The notes beneath the pieces were generated by a model. It ran no database searches. It was given only the letters and a program-made list of their open reading frames with translations, and was not told the origin of the DNA. The position numbers and the translations under genes are program-made. DNA of 64,000 nucleotides, taken from Anaerolineaceae bacterium (lineage in GTDB: Bacteria; Chloroflexota; Anaerolineae; Anaerolineales; Anaerolineaceae). The DNA is taken from assembly GCA_016927865.1 (NCBI GenBank), contig JAFGLU010000049.1:1-64000 (forward strand), read 5' to 3'. This document shows, piece after piece, positions 54,859 to 62,469 of the stretch (positions are counted from its first letter, which is position 1; each line of letters begins with the position of its first letter).

Positions 54859-55434
54859 ATGACTGCAATTCGCGCCTTCATCGCCATTGAGCTCCCTCAA
54901 GCGTTGCAAGCCCAACTCGGCCAGATCATCGCGCAGCTCCAGCAGCGCACTTCGCGCGCCGTACGCTGGGTATCGCCACAAAACATCCACCTGACTCTGA
55001 AGTTTCTGGGAAACGTCTCGCCGGCCAACCTCAACAGCCTGACCGGTGTGCTGGGCACAGAAGCCAAACGGCACAAGAGCCTACAAATCACCGTGGGCGG
55101 GCTGGGAGCCTTCCCCAACCGGCTCAGACCGCGGGTGGTTTGGGTGGGCGTCGCCGCCCCACCAACCTTGACCGAGCTGCAGCACGGCGTTGACCGCGAA
55201 ACCTCCCGCCTGGGTTATCCCAACGAGGATCGAGAATTTTCTCCCCATCTCACCCTGGGGCGCGTCTCACAACATGCTACGCCTCAAGAGGTCAAGAGCA
55301 TTGCCGAGGCACTTTCGGCTGTGCAGGTCGGTGAACTGGCAGTGGTCACCGTGCAGCACATCCAGCTCTTTCGCAGCGATTTGCAGCCCGGTGGAGCCAT
55401 CTACACGCCTTTGTTCAAAGCAGCGTTGGGGTAA
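54859..55434 (+). CDS. thpR: RNA 2',3'-cyclic phosphodiesterase
   Basis: The 191-residue protein belongs to the 2H phosphoesterase superfamily, with FIAIELP at the N terminus and the two signature motifs HLTLKFLG (residues about 43-50) and HLTLGRV (about 131-137). ThpR opens 2',3'-cyclic phosphate ends of RNA and may act in RNA ligation. It is 25 nt after the lipoprotein gene. Length is normal. Confidence 0.9.
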   Translation: MTAIRAFIAIELPQALQAQLGQIIAQLQQRTSRAVRWVSPQNIHLTLKFLGNVSPANLNSLTGVLGTEAKRHKSLQITVGGLGAFPNRLRPRVVWVGVAAPPTLTELQHGVDRETSRLGYPNEDREFSPHLTLGRVSQHATPQEVKSIAEALSAVQVGELAVVTVQHIQLFRSDLQPGGAIYTPLFKAALG

Positions 55435-55677
55435 GAAAGGCTATCAGCTATCAGCTATCAGTGAAAAGTATAACCTTTTCTCTTTCTCTCTCTTTTTCTT
55501 TCCTTCTCTCTCTGCGCTCCTTTGCGCGCTCTGCGCCTCTGCGGTTAATTTTTCTCATCTCCTCATTCGCGTCCATTAGCGACATTCGCGGATGAACTCC
55601 GTTCGTGTTTGTAAGAAACTCCCCTTTATGCTACAATCACTCTCGATTACCCGAATTTCAAAACACGAGGTGAAGCA
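55435..55677. other. Intergenic region with simple repeats
   Basis: GCTATCA occurs in a short tandem array at about 55440-55462, followed by a pyrimidine-rich tract (about 55475-55520). A CTCTGCGCCTCTGCGGTT and CCTCATTCGCG block, similar to 10355-10385, comes next. A TACAAT hexamer at about 55631-55636 may be the -10 box of rsfS. Confidence 0.45.
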
Positions 55678-56022
55678 CTGAACACTTTGGAAGTTGCACG
55701 CAGCATGGTCAACGTGCTCGAAGATAAAAAAGGCGAAAAAATCGTTCTCATCGACATCCAGGGGCTGGCCCCCTTCGCCGACTTCTTCATCATTTGTAAC
55801 GGTACCAGCGATCGTATGCTGGATAGTCTGGCAAAAGCACTGGTCGAAGGCGCCCACCAGCTATATAAGCTGAACACGAAAATCGAAGGCCGTCCTGAAG
55901 ACGGCTGGATGCTCGTCGACCTTGGCGACGTGGTCGTCCACCTCTTCTCTCCCGAACAGCGCGATTACTACCGCCTGGAACAGCTCTGGGAGAAAGGCAA
56001 AGTCCTGCTGCGTTTGGTGTAG
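55678..56022 (+). CDS. rsfS: Ribosome silencing factor
   Basis: The 114-residue protein matches RsfS/RsfA: NTLEVARSMVNVLEDKKGEKIVLIDIQG at the start, ADFFIICNGTSDR, EGRPEDGWMLVDLGDVVVHLF and a short C terminus. RsfS binds L14 on the 50S subunit and blocks subunit joining in poor nutrition. I place the start at CTG 55678 because GAGGTG lies 5 nt upstream and the resulting MNTLE matches the usual family N terminus; TTG at 55687 would leave a 14-nt gap from the site. It lies far from nadD/obgE, with which it often clusters. Confidence 0.88.
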   Translation: MNTLEVARSMVNVLEDKKGEKIVLIDIQGLAPFADFFIICNGTSDRMLDSLAKALVEGAHQLYKLNTKIEGRPEDGWMLVDLGDVVVHLFSPEQRDYYRLEQLWEKGKVLLRLV

Positions 56023-56048
56023 CCCCTTCCCTGCCGTAAGAATTAATC

Positions 56049-56086
56049 GAAACAGCCAGTCGAAGAGCTCTTCAACTGGCTGTTTC
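56049..56086. terminator. Hairpin between rsfS and ctaAB
   Basis: GAAACAGCCAGT pairs with ACTGGCTGTTTC, and the inner GAAGAG pairs with CTCTTC, giving a long nearly perfect stem. It terminates one or both convergent units. Confidence 0.7.
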
Positions 56087-56119
56087 CTCATGCATGTCTT
56101 TCCCCTGTTTCTCTGCCCC

Positions 56120-57940
56120 TTACACTAAGGCATCCACCATCAATGCCAGGAACAGAAAGGCCAGATACATGCTCGAATAGCGATACATCTTCCAGGCGGT
56201 TTTGTTGCCCCCCTGCTTAAACACCTTCCAGGCCGTGTGGATCAACCACCCGCCCAGAACCAACGCCGAAACCAGGTAAACACTGCCTGCCATCTTAAAG
56301 AGCGGCATGAGCAGGGTCAGCCCGACTAATTCAAACGTGTAAATCAACACCTGCTTGCGCGTCTCAACCTCCCCACGCACCACCGGCAGCATGGGCACCC
56401 CCCCGCGGGCATAATCACTGCGGCGCACCAGCGCCAGCGCCCAGAAGTGCGGCGGCGTCCAGAAGAAGACGATGGCAAACAGGAACAGCGCTGGAATATC
56501 CAAACTGCCGGTCACTGCTGCCCAGCCCACCAGCGGCGGAATGGCCCCCGCCCCGCCGCCAATCACAATGTTCTGCACGGTCAGGTGCTTGAGCCACACA
56601 CTGTACAGGAGCACGTAGTAGATCATCCCGGCCAGTGACAGTACCGCTGCCAGCAGGTTGACAAACCCCGCCAGCAGGAAGAACGCTGCCAAGCAAGCGG
56701 CCAACCCGTAAGCCAGCCCTTCGGCGGGTTTCAAACGCCCGCCCGGCAGAGGCCGGTTCTGCGTGCGCTGCATGGCCTTGTCAGTCTCCCGGTCGATGTA
56801 CTGGTTGAGCGCGCTGGCCCCGCCGGCTGCCAGAGCCCCGCCCAACATGGTCCAAAAGGTCAGCCCCGCGCTCGGAATCTCCTTGCCCGCCACCACCATG
56901 CCCGCGTAGGTAGTGACCAGCAGCAACACAACAATGATGGGCTTGTTGAGCAGAATGAAATCTTTGAAACGGGTGCGGAAATGCAGCGGTTCTGCAGCTT
57001 CCAAGGCCTCGTCTTCCGCGCTGCGTCCCACCCAGGCCGCCGCGCCCACCAGCACCGCCAACACGCCCCACAGCCCCGCCGACATGACCGAATGCAGCCC
57101 GACCAGGTCCGCCGGGAAGCCGCGCGCCATCTTCAACCCGCCGATGAGCACCTGCCCAGCCAGCAAGATAAACGCTCCCGAAGCCGCCGAGAGGATGACC
57201 GGTTGACTTCGCTGCGAGCGCCAGGCCCGCAAGAACAACGCCAACGATAACCCTCCTGCCACCGCGGTCAACAGGCGATGCCCAAAGGCCAGCCAACCCA
57301 ACGGCTGGGTGGGCAGCCCGCCCGAACACAACGGCCAGCCCGCGCAGGCCGACCCCGCGTTACTGGCGGTCACCCAGGCGCCGCTAATCATCAACATAAA
57401 CACCGCCAGCGCTGTGAGGACGCTTAGGCGCGCAAAAGGCGAGCGAGGTTGCAGCGGGGCAGCCGCGAGTTTGTCCCGTTGCAAATAGAAAGCGCTCACT
57501 GCGGCAATAACAACCAACGCCTGGGCCGGTAAAGACAGCAGCAGATGCCAGGTGGGCAAAGCCCCTTCTGCACCGCGCGCGACCAATCCCGCGCCTAAAA
57601 ACACCTGCACCACCATCAGCGCCGAGGCCAGCAACAAAGGCAGGCTCAGCCACTTCTGAGCCCGGTGGCGTAGTAACACCCATCCGGTGGCGGCCCATAC
57701 CAGCAGCGCGCTCAACCCGGCCAACGCCCGATGCAGCACCTGCACCCGCGCCTGCACCGGCTCAGGAATGCCCCACTGCCCGTAGCAGGTGGGCCAATCG
57801 GGGCAGGCTTGAGCGGCATCCTGCACGCGCACGGCCCCGCCCGCCGCCATCATCAGTAGAATCGTGATTGCCGCTGCCAGCAGCAAAAAGCGCAAGCGAT
57901 TAATGCGCGGTTGAGTTTCGTTTGAGTTGGTTGCGAACAT
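56120..57940 (-). CDS. ctaAB: Fused heme A synthase / heme O synthase (CtaA-CtaB)
   Basis: The 606-residue membrane protein joins two enzymes. Residues 1-about 300 are CtaA, heme A synthase, with conserved His in HRALAGL, WHLLLSL, GHRLLTA and LHSVMSA, and Cys pairs CPDWPTC and CAGWPLC. Residues about 310-606 are CtaB, protoheme IX farnesyltransferase, with NQYIDRETDKAMQRTQNRPL and DYARGGVPMLP. Together they turn heme B into heme O and then heme A for the oxidase encoded upstream in the operon. The start overlaps the end of surf1 by 41 nt. Confidence 0.93.
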   Translation of the reverse strand: MFATNSNETQPRINRLRFLLLAAAITILLMMAAGGAVRVQDAAQACPDWPTCYGQWGIPEPVQARVQVLHRALAGLSALLVWAATGWVLLRHRAQKWLSLPLLLASALMVVQVFLGAGLVARGAEGALPTWHLLLSLPAQALVVIAAVSAFYLQRDKLAAAPLQPRSPFARLSVLTALAVFMLMISGAWVTASNAGSACAGWPLCSGGLPTQPLGWLAFGHRLLTAVAGGLSLALFLRAWRSQRSQPVILSAASGAFILLAGQVLIGGLKMARGFPADLVGLHSVMSAGLWGVLAVLVGAAAWVGRSAEDEALEAAEPLHFRTRFKDFILLNKPIIVVLLLVTTYAGMVVAGKEIPSAGLTFWTMLGGALAAGGASALNQYIDRETDKAMQRTQNRPLPGGRLKPAEGLAYGLAACLAAFFLLAGFVNLLAAVLSLAGMIYYVLLYSVWLKHLTVQNIVIGGGAGAIPPLVGWAAVTGSLDIPALFLFAIVFFWTPPHFWALALVRRSDYARGGVPMLPVVRGEVETRKQVLIYTFELVGLTLLMPLFKMAGSVYLVSALVLGGWLIHTAWKVFKQGGNKTAWKMYRYSSMYLAFLFLALMVDALV

Positions 57941-58688
57941 AAAAAGGGTATCCCACTCCCAGCATTGATGCGAATAAGAACCATTGTACAGCGTAGCCCA
58001 TATGCGGGCCTTCGCTCAAATCCACTTCCGGCGCGCTGCGCTGTAAAAGCACAGCCCCCTCCACCGGCGCCGCCAGCAAGTATACCGGCAGCAGCTCCCC
58101 GCTCACCTGCAAAGCAATACGCTCCAGGTTGACAAAGTTCCAGGCTTCCAGGCGCGCCTGCCCGGGGGCCAATTCCGGGTCGGGCCGCCCTCCCCGGCGC
58201 GGTTCAGACTGCCCCGCCTGTATCCACCCACTCACCGTCACGGTGCCCGGTTCGGCGTATTTTGCCAGGCTCTGCCCGCCATCTTCCAACGGGATCCAGC
58301 CGCGGTTCACCAACACTACCGCCTGGCTGCCCTCTATGCGCAGCGGTGTCAGCACATGATAACCCGGCAGGTCATTCCACGCCTGGTTGCGCAGCAGCAC
58401 CTCTTCCTCTGGAACATATACACCTGTCACGGTTGCAGCACGGCCATCCATAACGGTCAAATCCGCTGTGGGCCAGGCCTGGTTAAGATCAAGCGCAGGC
58501 AGTGCCGCCATGCTCCGAACTTGCGCGTTCACCGCGCGGCGCTGTTCCAGCCGGTCCAACTGCCAGATGCCCAACCGAATCATCACCGCCACGGCCGCAA
58601 TCACCAGCAGCGTGGCAAAAACCCAGCGTGGAGTCAGCAGCAGACGCCAATCCAGGCTGCCTTCGGGCCGCAGCGCACGCGCCGTCAT
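57900..58688 (-). CDS. SURF1 family cytochrome oxidase assembly protein
   Basis: The 262-residue protein has the SURF1 two-helix plan: TM1 near residues 23-43 (VFATLLVIAAVAVMIRLGIWQ, then LDRLEQRR) and TM2 near 228-248. The signature segments are GVYVPEEEVLLRNQ, GYHVLTPL, VLVNRGWIPL, FVNLERI and HMGYAVQWFLFA. SURF1 helps insert heme A into oxidase subunit I. It overlaps the cupredoxin gene by 4 nt and ctaAB by 41 nt. Confidence 0.9.
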   Translation of the reverse strand: MTARALRPEGSLDWRLLLTPRWVFATLLVIAAVAVMIRLGIWQLDRLEQRRAVNAQVRSMAALPALDLNQAWPTADLTVMDGRAATVTGVYVPEEEVLLRNQAWNDLPGYHVLTPLRIEGSQAVVLVNRGWIPLEDGGQSLAKYAEPGTVTVSGWIQAGQSEPRRGGRPDPELAPGQARLEAWNFVNLERIALQVSGELLPVYLLAAPVEGAVLLQRSAPEVDLSEGPHMGYAVQWFLFASMLGVGYPFYVRNQLKRNSTAH

Positions 58689-59215
58689 TCTGTCCCTCCG
58701 GTCTGCGCGCTTTGCACAGCTTGCTGCTTTTTGATCGGGAAGATCAGAAAACTATACAGGGCAATCATCACCCAACTGGGCAGGCCAATCATCAAGGCGC
58801 CCGTCACGCGCATTCCCAGGGTCAGCCGCGGCAGCACCTGGATGCCCATCACCTGGTCCACCTGGAACGAGCAGGCATAGCTGTAATTATTGGCTGTGAT
58901 CAGCTCCAGCACCCCGCTGGACTGCGCCGGCACCCACACCGGTCCCAACTGGTGGCTGACCGTGTCCTGATTGCGCACGATCAGCAGGTCGCCCTCCACG
59001 AAGGTCATCGTCTCGGGCAGGCTCAAATTCTCTTCCCCGGCAGCCACCCGCTCGGCGGTGCCCTCCGGGATAACGATCTCTATCTGCCGGGCTTCGTCAC
59101 GCCGGTTGGGGTCCTTCATCGACTGGTAGCTGGTCTCGCTTATCAGCCAGCCCCCTACCACACCAATGATGAGAGAAATCCCAATCCGCAGCAGCACGGC
59201 TTTGGTCATGTTCAT
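58685..59215 (-). CDS. Membrane-anchored cupredoxin-like protein
   Basis: The 176-residue protein has an N-terminal TM helix (residues about 6-25), a soluble beta domain and a C-terminal TM helix (about 140-160). The domain has TVSHQLGPVWVPAQ and NNYSYACSFQVDQVMG, giving His, Cys and Met in the order of a type-1 copper/cupredoxin site, though a second His is not obvious. Its place between sco and surf1, with 4-nt overlaps on both sides, suggests a copper chaperone or electron carrier for the oxidase. The family is not named with certainty. Confidence 0.65.
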   Translation of the reverse strand: MNMTKAVLLRIGISLIIGVVGGWLISETSYQSMKDPNRRDEARQIEIVIPEGTAERVAAGEENLSLPETMTFVEGDLLIVRNQDTVSHQLGPVWVPAQSSGVLELITANNYSYACSFQVDQVMGIQVLPRLTLGMRVTGALMIGLPSWVMIALYSFLIFPIKKQQAVQSAQTGGTE

Positions 59216-59799
59216 CTCGATTCCCTCACCAAAAAACGCAGATCCGAGACCAAATCCGCCACCGGTGTACCAAACGCATAGGTGGCGCGCAGGTTACCCG
59301 CCCCGTCGACCACATAAATGCGCGTGGAATGATCCACCAGGTAGCCCGCCTTTGAACCCACCTCGCGGAGGATGCGCGTTACGCCGTAAGACGCCCACAC
59401 CGCTTGCAATTCCTCCTCGCTGCCGCTCAAGCCACGGATGCGCGGGTCGAAAGCCGCGGTATAAGCGCTCATGCGCTCGGGGGTGTCCCGCGCCGGGTCA
59501 ACCGTAATGAACAGCATCTGCACATCCCCGGCATCCTTGCCCAACCCCTCCAGCACCTGCTTGAACTCGCCCAGCGTCGCCGGGCAAATATCCGGGCAGG
59601 TGGTATACCCAAAAGCCAGCATCACCACCTTGCCTTGATCATCACTCAGGCGATACTCTCCTAAAGCAATCTCCGGCGCGGGCGCGGGCGGCACAATGGC
59701 CGATCCACGCAGCGTGTAAGGTTGGGCCAATACCAGCCCAACCGCCGCCGCGAAGAACAAAGCCGCTCCGCCCACCACCCACACCAGGATTCGCTTCAC
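59212..59799 (-). CDS. SCO1/SenC family copper chaperone
   Basis: The 195-residue protein has an N-terminal membrane anchor and a thioredoxin-like fold with the copper site TTCPDICP (CxxxC, near residues 72-76) and the distant His in YLVDHSTR. SCO proteins deliver copper to, or reduce, the CuA site of subunit II. The start is GTG at 59799 after AGAGGTAA; the longer frame overlaps the coxIII end. It overlaps the next gene by 4 nt. Confidence 0.92.
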   Translation of the reverse strand: MKRILVWVVGGAALFFAAAVGLVLAQPYTLRGSAIVPPAPAPEIALGEYRLSDDQGKVVMLAFGYTTCPDICPATLGEFKQVLEGLGKDAGDVQMLFITVDPARDTPERMSAYTAAFDPRIRGLSGSEEELQAVWASYGVTRILREVGSKAGYLVDHSTRIYVVDGAGNLRATYAFGTPVADLVSDLRFLVRESR

Positions 59800-59809
59800 T
59801 GTTACCTCT

Positions 59810-60385
59810 TTACGCCACCGTGCCAATCAAATACAGGGCCGGGTAGAAGAAAATCCACACCAGGTCCACGAAGTGCCAGTAATTGGCCGCCGCTTCCACC
59901 GCCCAGTGCTTCTCCGTGCTGTATTTTCCGCGCAGCCCGTTACGCAGCACCAGGGCCAGGAAGATCACCCCGGTCAGCACATGGAAGGCATGCATGCCGG
60001 TCATCATGTAAAACACCGCGCCAGCCGGACCGTCATCGGGGCCAAAGTGGGCAATCTGCCACTCCACGCCCACCACCCCCACCAAGAAGGCCACGCCCAG
60101 GATCAGGGTGATGGCGGTGCTGACGACAAAGCCCTTGCGGTTGCCCTGCGAAATCTGAACTTCGGCCCGGTTCATAAAGAAGCTCGACACCAGCAGCACC
60201 GACGTCACTATCAGGCCCACAAACTGATCCAACTCAGGGCGGGTACTGCCCAACAGGTAAAAGCGCGATACCAGCAGCCCGCCAAACACAAACGCGTCGG
60301 AGATGAAGAACAGCCACAAACCGATACGCGCGGTGCGCAGCTTGTCGGCATAACTGGAATGAGCGGTTGCAGCATGAGCGGTCAT
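59810..60385 (-). CDS. ctaE: Cytochrome c oxidase subunit III
   Basis: The 191-residue protein has five hydrophobic helices and the subunit III features RIGLWLFFISDAFVFGGLL, MTGMHAFHVLTGVIF and YWHFVDLVWIFFYP. It is the short, five-helix form common in Gram-positive-like and caa3-type oxidases. The start overlaps the subunit IV stop by one base (TAATG). Confidence 0.93.
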   Translation of the reverse strand: MTAHAATAHSSYADKLRTARIGLWLFFISDAFVFGGLLVSRFYLLGSTRPELDQFVGLIVTSVLLVSSFFMNRAEVQISQGNRKGFVVSTAITLILGVAFLVGVVGVEWQIAHFGPDDGPAGAVFYMMTGMHAFHVLTGVIFLALVLRNGLRGKYSTEKHWAVEAAANYWHFVDLVWIFFYPALYLIGTVA

Positions 60386-60582
60386 TAATGCCCTCCTTCA
60401 TCGCGGAATGCGCGCTTGACGTGCATAAAGAACCACAGCACCAACCATCCCTTGCCCAGGGCCAGAACCCACAGCAAAATCGCGGGCAGGTGCGTTATGG
60501 CTACCACATACTCGATCGCGGTCAGCACAGCCAATCCCGCAAAAACAATCAAACCTTGTTTCAATTCATCTTTTTTATTCAT
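60385..60582 (-). CDS. Cytochrome c oxidase subunit IV
   Basis: The 65-residue protein has two hydrophobic helices (residues about 9-28 and 33-52) and the WLVLWFFMHVKRAF ending typical of prokaryotic oxidase subunit IV. It has a small stabilising role in the membrane oxidase. It lies 13 nt after coxI and overlaps coxIII by one base. Confidence 0.85.
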   Translation of the reverse strand: MNKKDELKQGLIVFAGLAVLTAIEYVVAITHLPAILLWVLALGKGWLVLWFFMHVKRAFRDEGGH

Positions 60583-60595
60583 TGGCTTCCCCTCC

Positions 60596-62455
60596 TCAGT
60601 CCGCCGCCTGCGCAGCAGGCGCGACTGGTTGGTTCACTTCAACATATTTGGAGCCTTCCAGACCATAGTCATAAGGCTCGCCAACCACCACCACCGGAGT
60701 GTCGTAATTGTGCACCGGCATGGGCGAGGGCGCCAGCCACTCGGGCGAGCGAGACTCCCACAAGTTACCTTTGGCCGGTTCTCCCGCCCGCGCGCCGTGG
60801 TACAGGTTGATGAAGAACAGCAGCACCGCCACCGCCACCATATACCCGGCAATGGTGATGATCATGTGGGGCAGGTCAAAACCCAGGGCCGCGTCGTAGT
60901 CGGCAATGCGCCGGCGCATGCCCAACAGACCGATGCGCATCTGCCCAAACGAAGTCACCATAAAGCCGATATACAGAAGCCAGAAGTGCCACTTTCCCAG
61001 CTTCTCGCTCATTCGCCTACCGGTGATCTTGGGGAACCAGTAGTAAATGGCCGCGAACACCGGGAAGATATAACCGCCGAACATGGTGGCGTGGAAATGT
61101 CCAACAATGTAATAGCTGTCGGTGATGTGCAGGTCGGTGGACACCGTGCCTGCCATCGGCCCGGTGATGCCTCCCACCAGAAACACGCTGATGGCTCCCA
61201 GTAGGAAGTACATGGGCGTCTGCAAGCGCATTTTTCCCTGCCACATGGTTGCCGTCCAGCTAAAGAACTTGACCCCCGTGGGCACAGCCACTAGCAAGGT
61301 GCTGTACATGAACGGCACGCGCAGGTATTCTTCCATGCCCGCCGCGAACATGTGGTGCGCCCAAACCAGGAAGCCCACCAGGGCGATGCCCAACGAAGAC
61401 ATGGCGATCCAGCGGTAGCCGAACAAGGGTTTGCGCACGAACACCGGCAGCAGCTCGCTGATCACGCCCAGCCCCGGCAAGACAAAGATATACACCGCCG
61501 GGTGTGAGTAGAACCAGAACAGGTGCTGGTACAGGATGGGGTTGCCGCCGCCAGCCGGGTCGAAGAAGCTCATCCCCAGCAAGCGCTCGAACAAGGTCAT
61601 CTGGAAGGCCAAACCAATCAACTGTGTAGCGGTCAGCGCCATGATCGAGGTCGCCAGCACGCTCCAGGCCAGGATGGGCATGTTAAACATCGCCATGCCG
61701 GGGGTGCGCATTCGCACAATGGTGGCGATCAGGTTGAGCGCCCCCAGGATGGACGACCAGCCCACGAACCACACCCCCACAAAGAACAACTGGATGCCCA
61801 TCGGCCCGCGGATGCTCAGCGGGGCGTAGCCGGTCCAGCCGGTTTCAAAGCCGCCCAGCGCCAGGCTGGAAACCAGCACCAGCGACGCCGGCACCGCCAC
61901 CCAGAAGGAGAGAGCGTTCAGGCGCGGGAAAGCCATGTCTCGCGCGCCGATCAACAGCGGGATAACGTAGTTGGAGATGGCAGCGATGCCCATCAAGATC
62001 GAAGCGATCAGCACCATGCCGTGCAGCCCCACCAGCGAGTTGAACAACTGGAAGGAGAGGAACTGCCGCCCCGAAGCCGCCAGCTCGGTGCGGAAGATGA
62101 GCGCAAAGGTGCCGCCCAGCGCCAGCAGGACCATGGAGAGGATGCCATACTGCACGCCAATGACCTTGTGGTCAAAGCTCAAGCCCCAGTAGCGGCGTGC
62201 GCCCGGAGGGTCCTGAATTTCCTCGGGCTCATGCACTTCCTCGCCCAACACCATATGATACCAATCGCTAAAGGCCCCCAGGCCGATCAAGAAGCCCAGC
62301 ACACCAAACACCGCGCCCACCACATAAGCCGGCTCGGCGTTCAGGGGCCGCCCCAGCAGCGCCTGAATGCCCGCCACCAGACCAAAACCAATCGGCGTGC
62401 CGATCAGTTGGCCGATCACGCCGCGTACAATGTCGTAAGAGAATATCTTTTTCAT
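60596..62455 (-). CDS. ctaD: Cytochrome c oxidase subunit I, A2-type
   Basis: The 619-residue protein has an extra N-terminal segment and then the twelve-helix heme-copper core. Heme and copper ligands are present: LHGMVLI (low-spin heme His), FYSHPAVYIFVLPG (CuB His and the cross-linked Tyr), WAHHMFAAG (CuB His pair) and GHFHATMFG (heme a3 and a His). The Tyr-Ser in FYSHPAVY replaces the Glu of GHPEVY, which defines the A2 group of proton-pumping oxidases. The start at 62455 has the site GGAGG. It is the catalytic subunit for oxygen reduction. Confidence 0.94.
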   Translation of the reverse strand: MKKIFSYDIVRGVIGQLIGTPIGFGLVAGIQALLGRPLNAEPAYVVGAVFGVLGFLIGLGAFSDWYHMVLGEEVHEPEEIQDPPGARRYWGLSFDHKVIGVQYGILSMVLLALGGTFALIFRTELAASGRQFLSFQLFNSLVGLHGMVLIASILMGIAAISNYVIPLLIGARDMAFPRLNALSFWVAVPASLVLVSSLALGGFETGWTGYAPLSIRGPMGIQLFFVGVWFVGWSSILGALNLIATIVRMRTPGMAMFNMPILAWSVLATSIMALTATQLIGLAFQMTLFERLLGMSFFDPAGGGNPILYQHLFWFYSHPAVYIFVLPGLGVISELLPVFVRKPLFGYRWIAMSSLGIALVGFLVWAHHMFAAGMEEYLRVPFMYSTLLVAVPTGVKFFSWTATMWQGKMRLQTPMYFLLGAISVFLVGGITGPMAGTVSTDLHITDSYYIVGHFHATMFGGYIFPVFAAIYYWFPKITGRRMSEKLGKWHFWLLYIGFMVTSFGQMRIGLLGMRRRIADYDAALGFDLPHMIITIAGYMVAVAVLLFFINLYHGARAGEPAKGNLWESRSPEWLAPSPMPVHNYDTPVVVVGEPYDYGLEGSKYVEVNQPVAPAAQAAD

Positions 62456-62469
62456 AGTCAATCCTCCGG

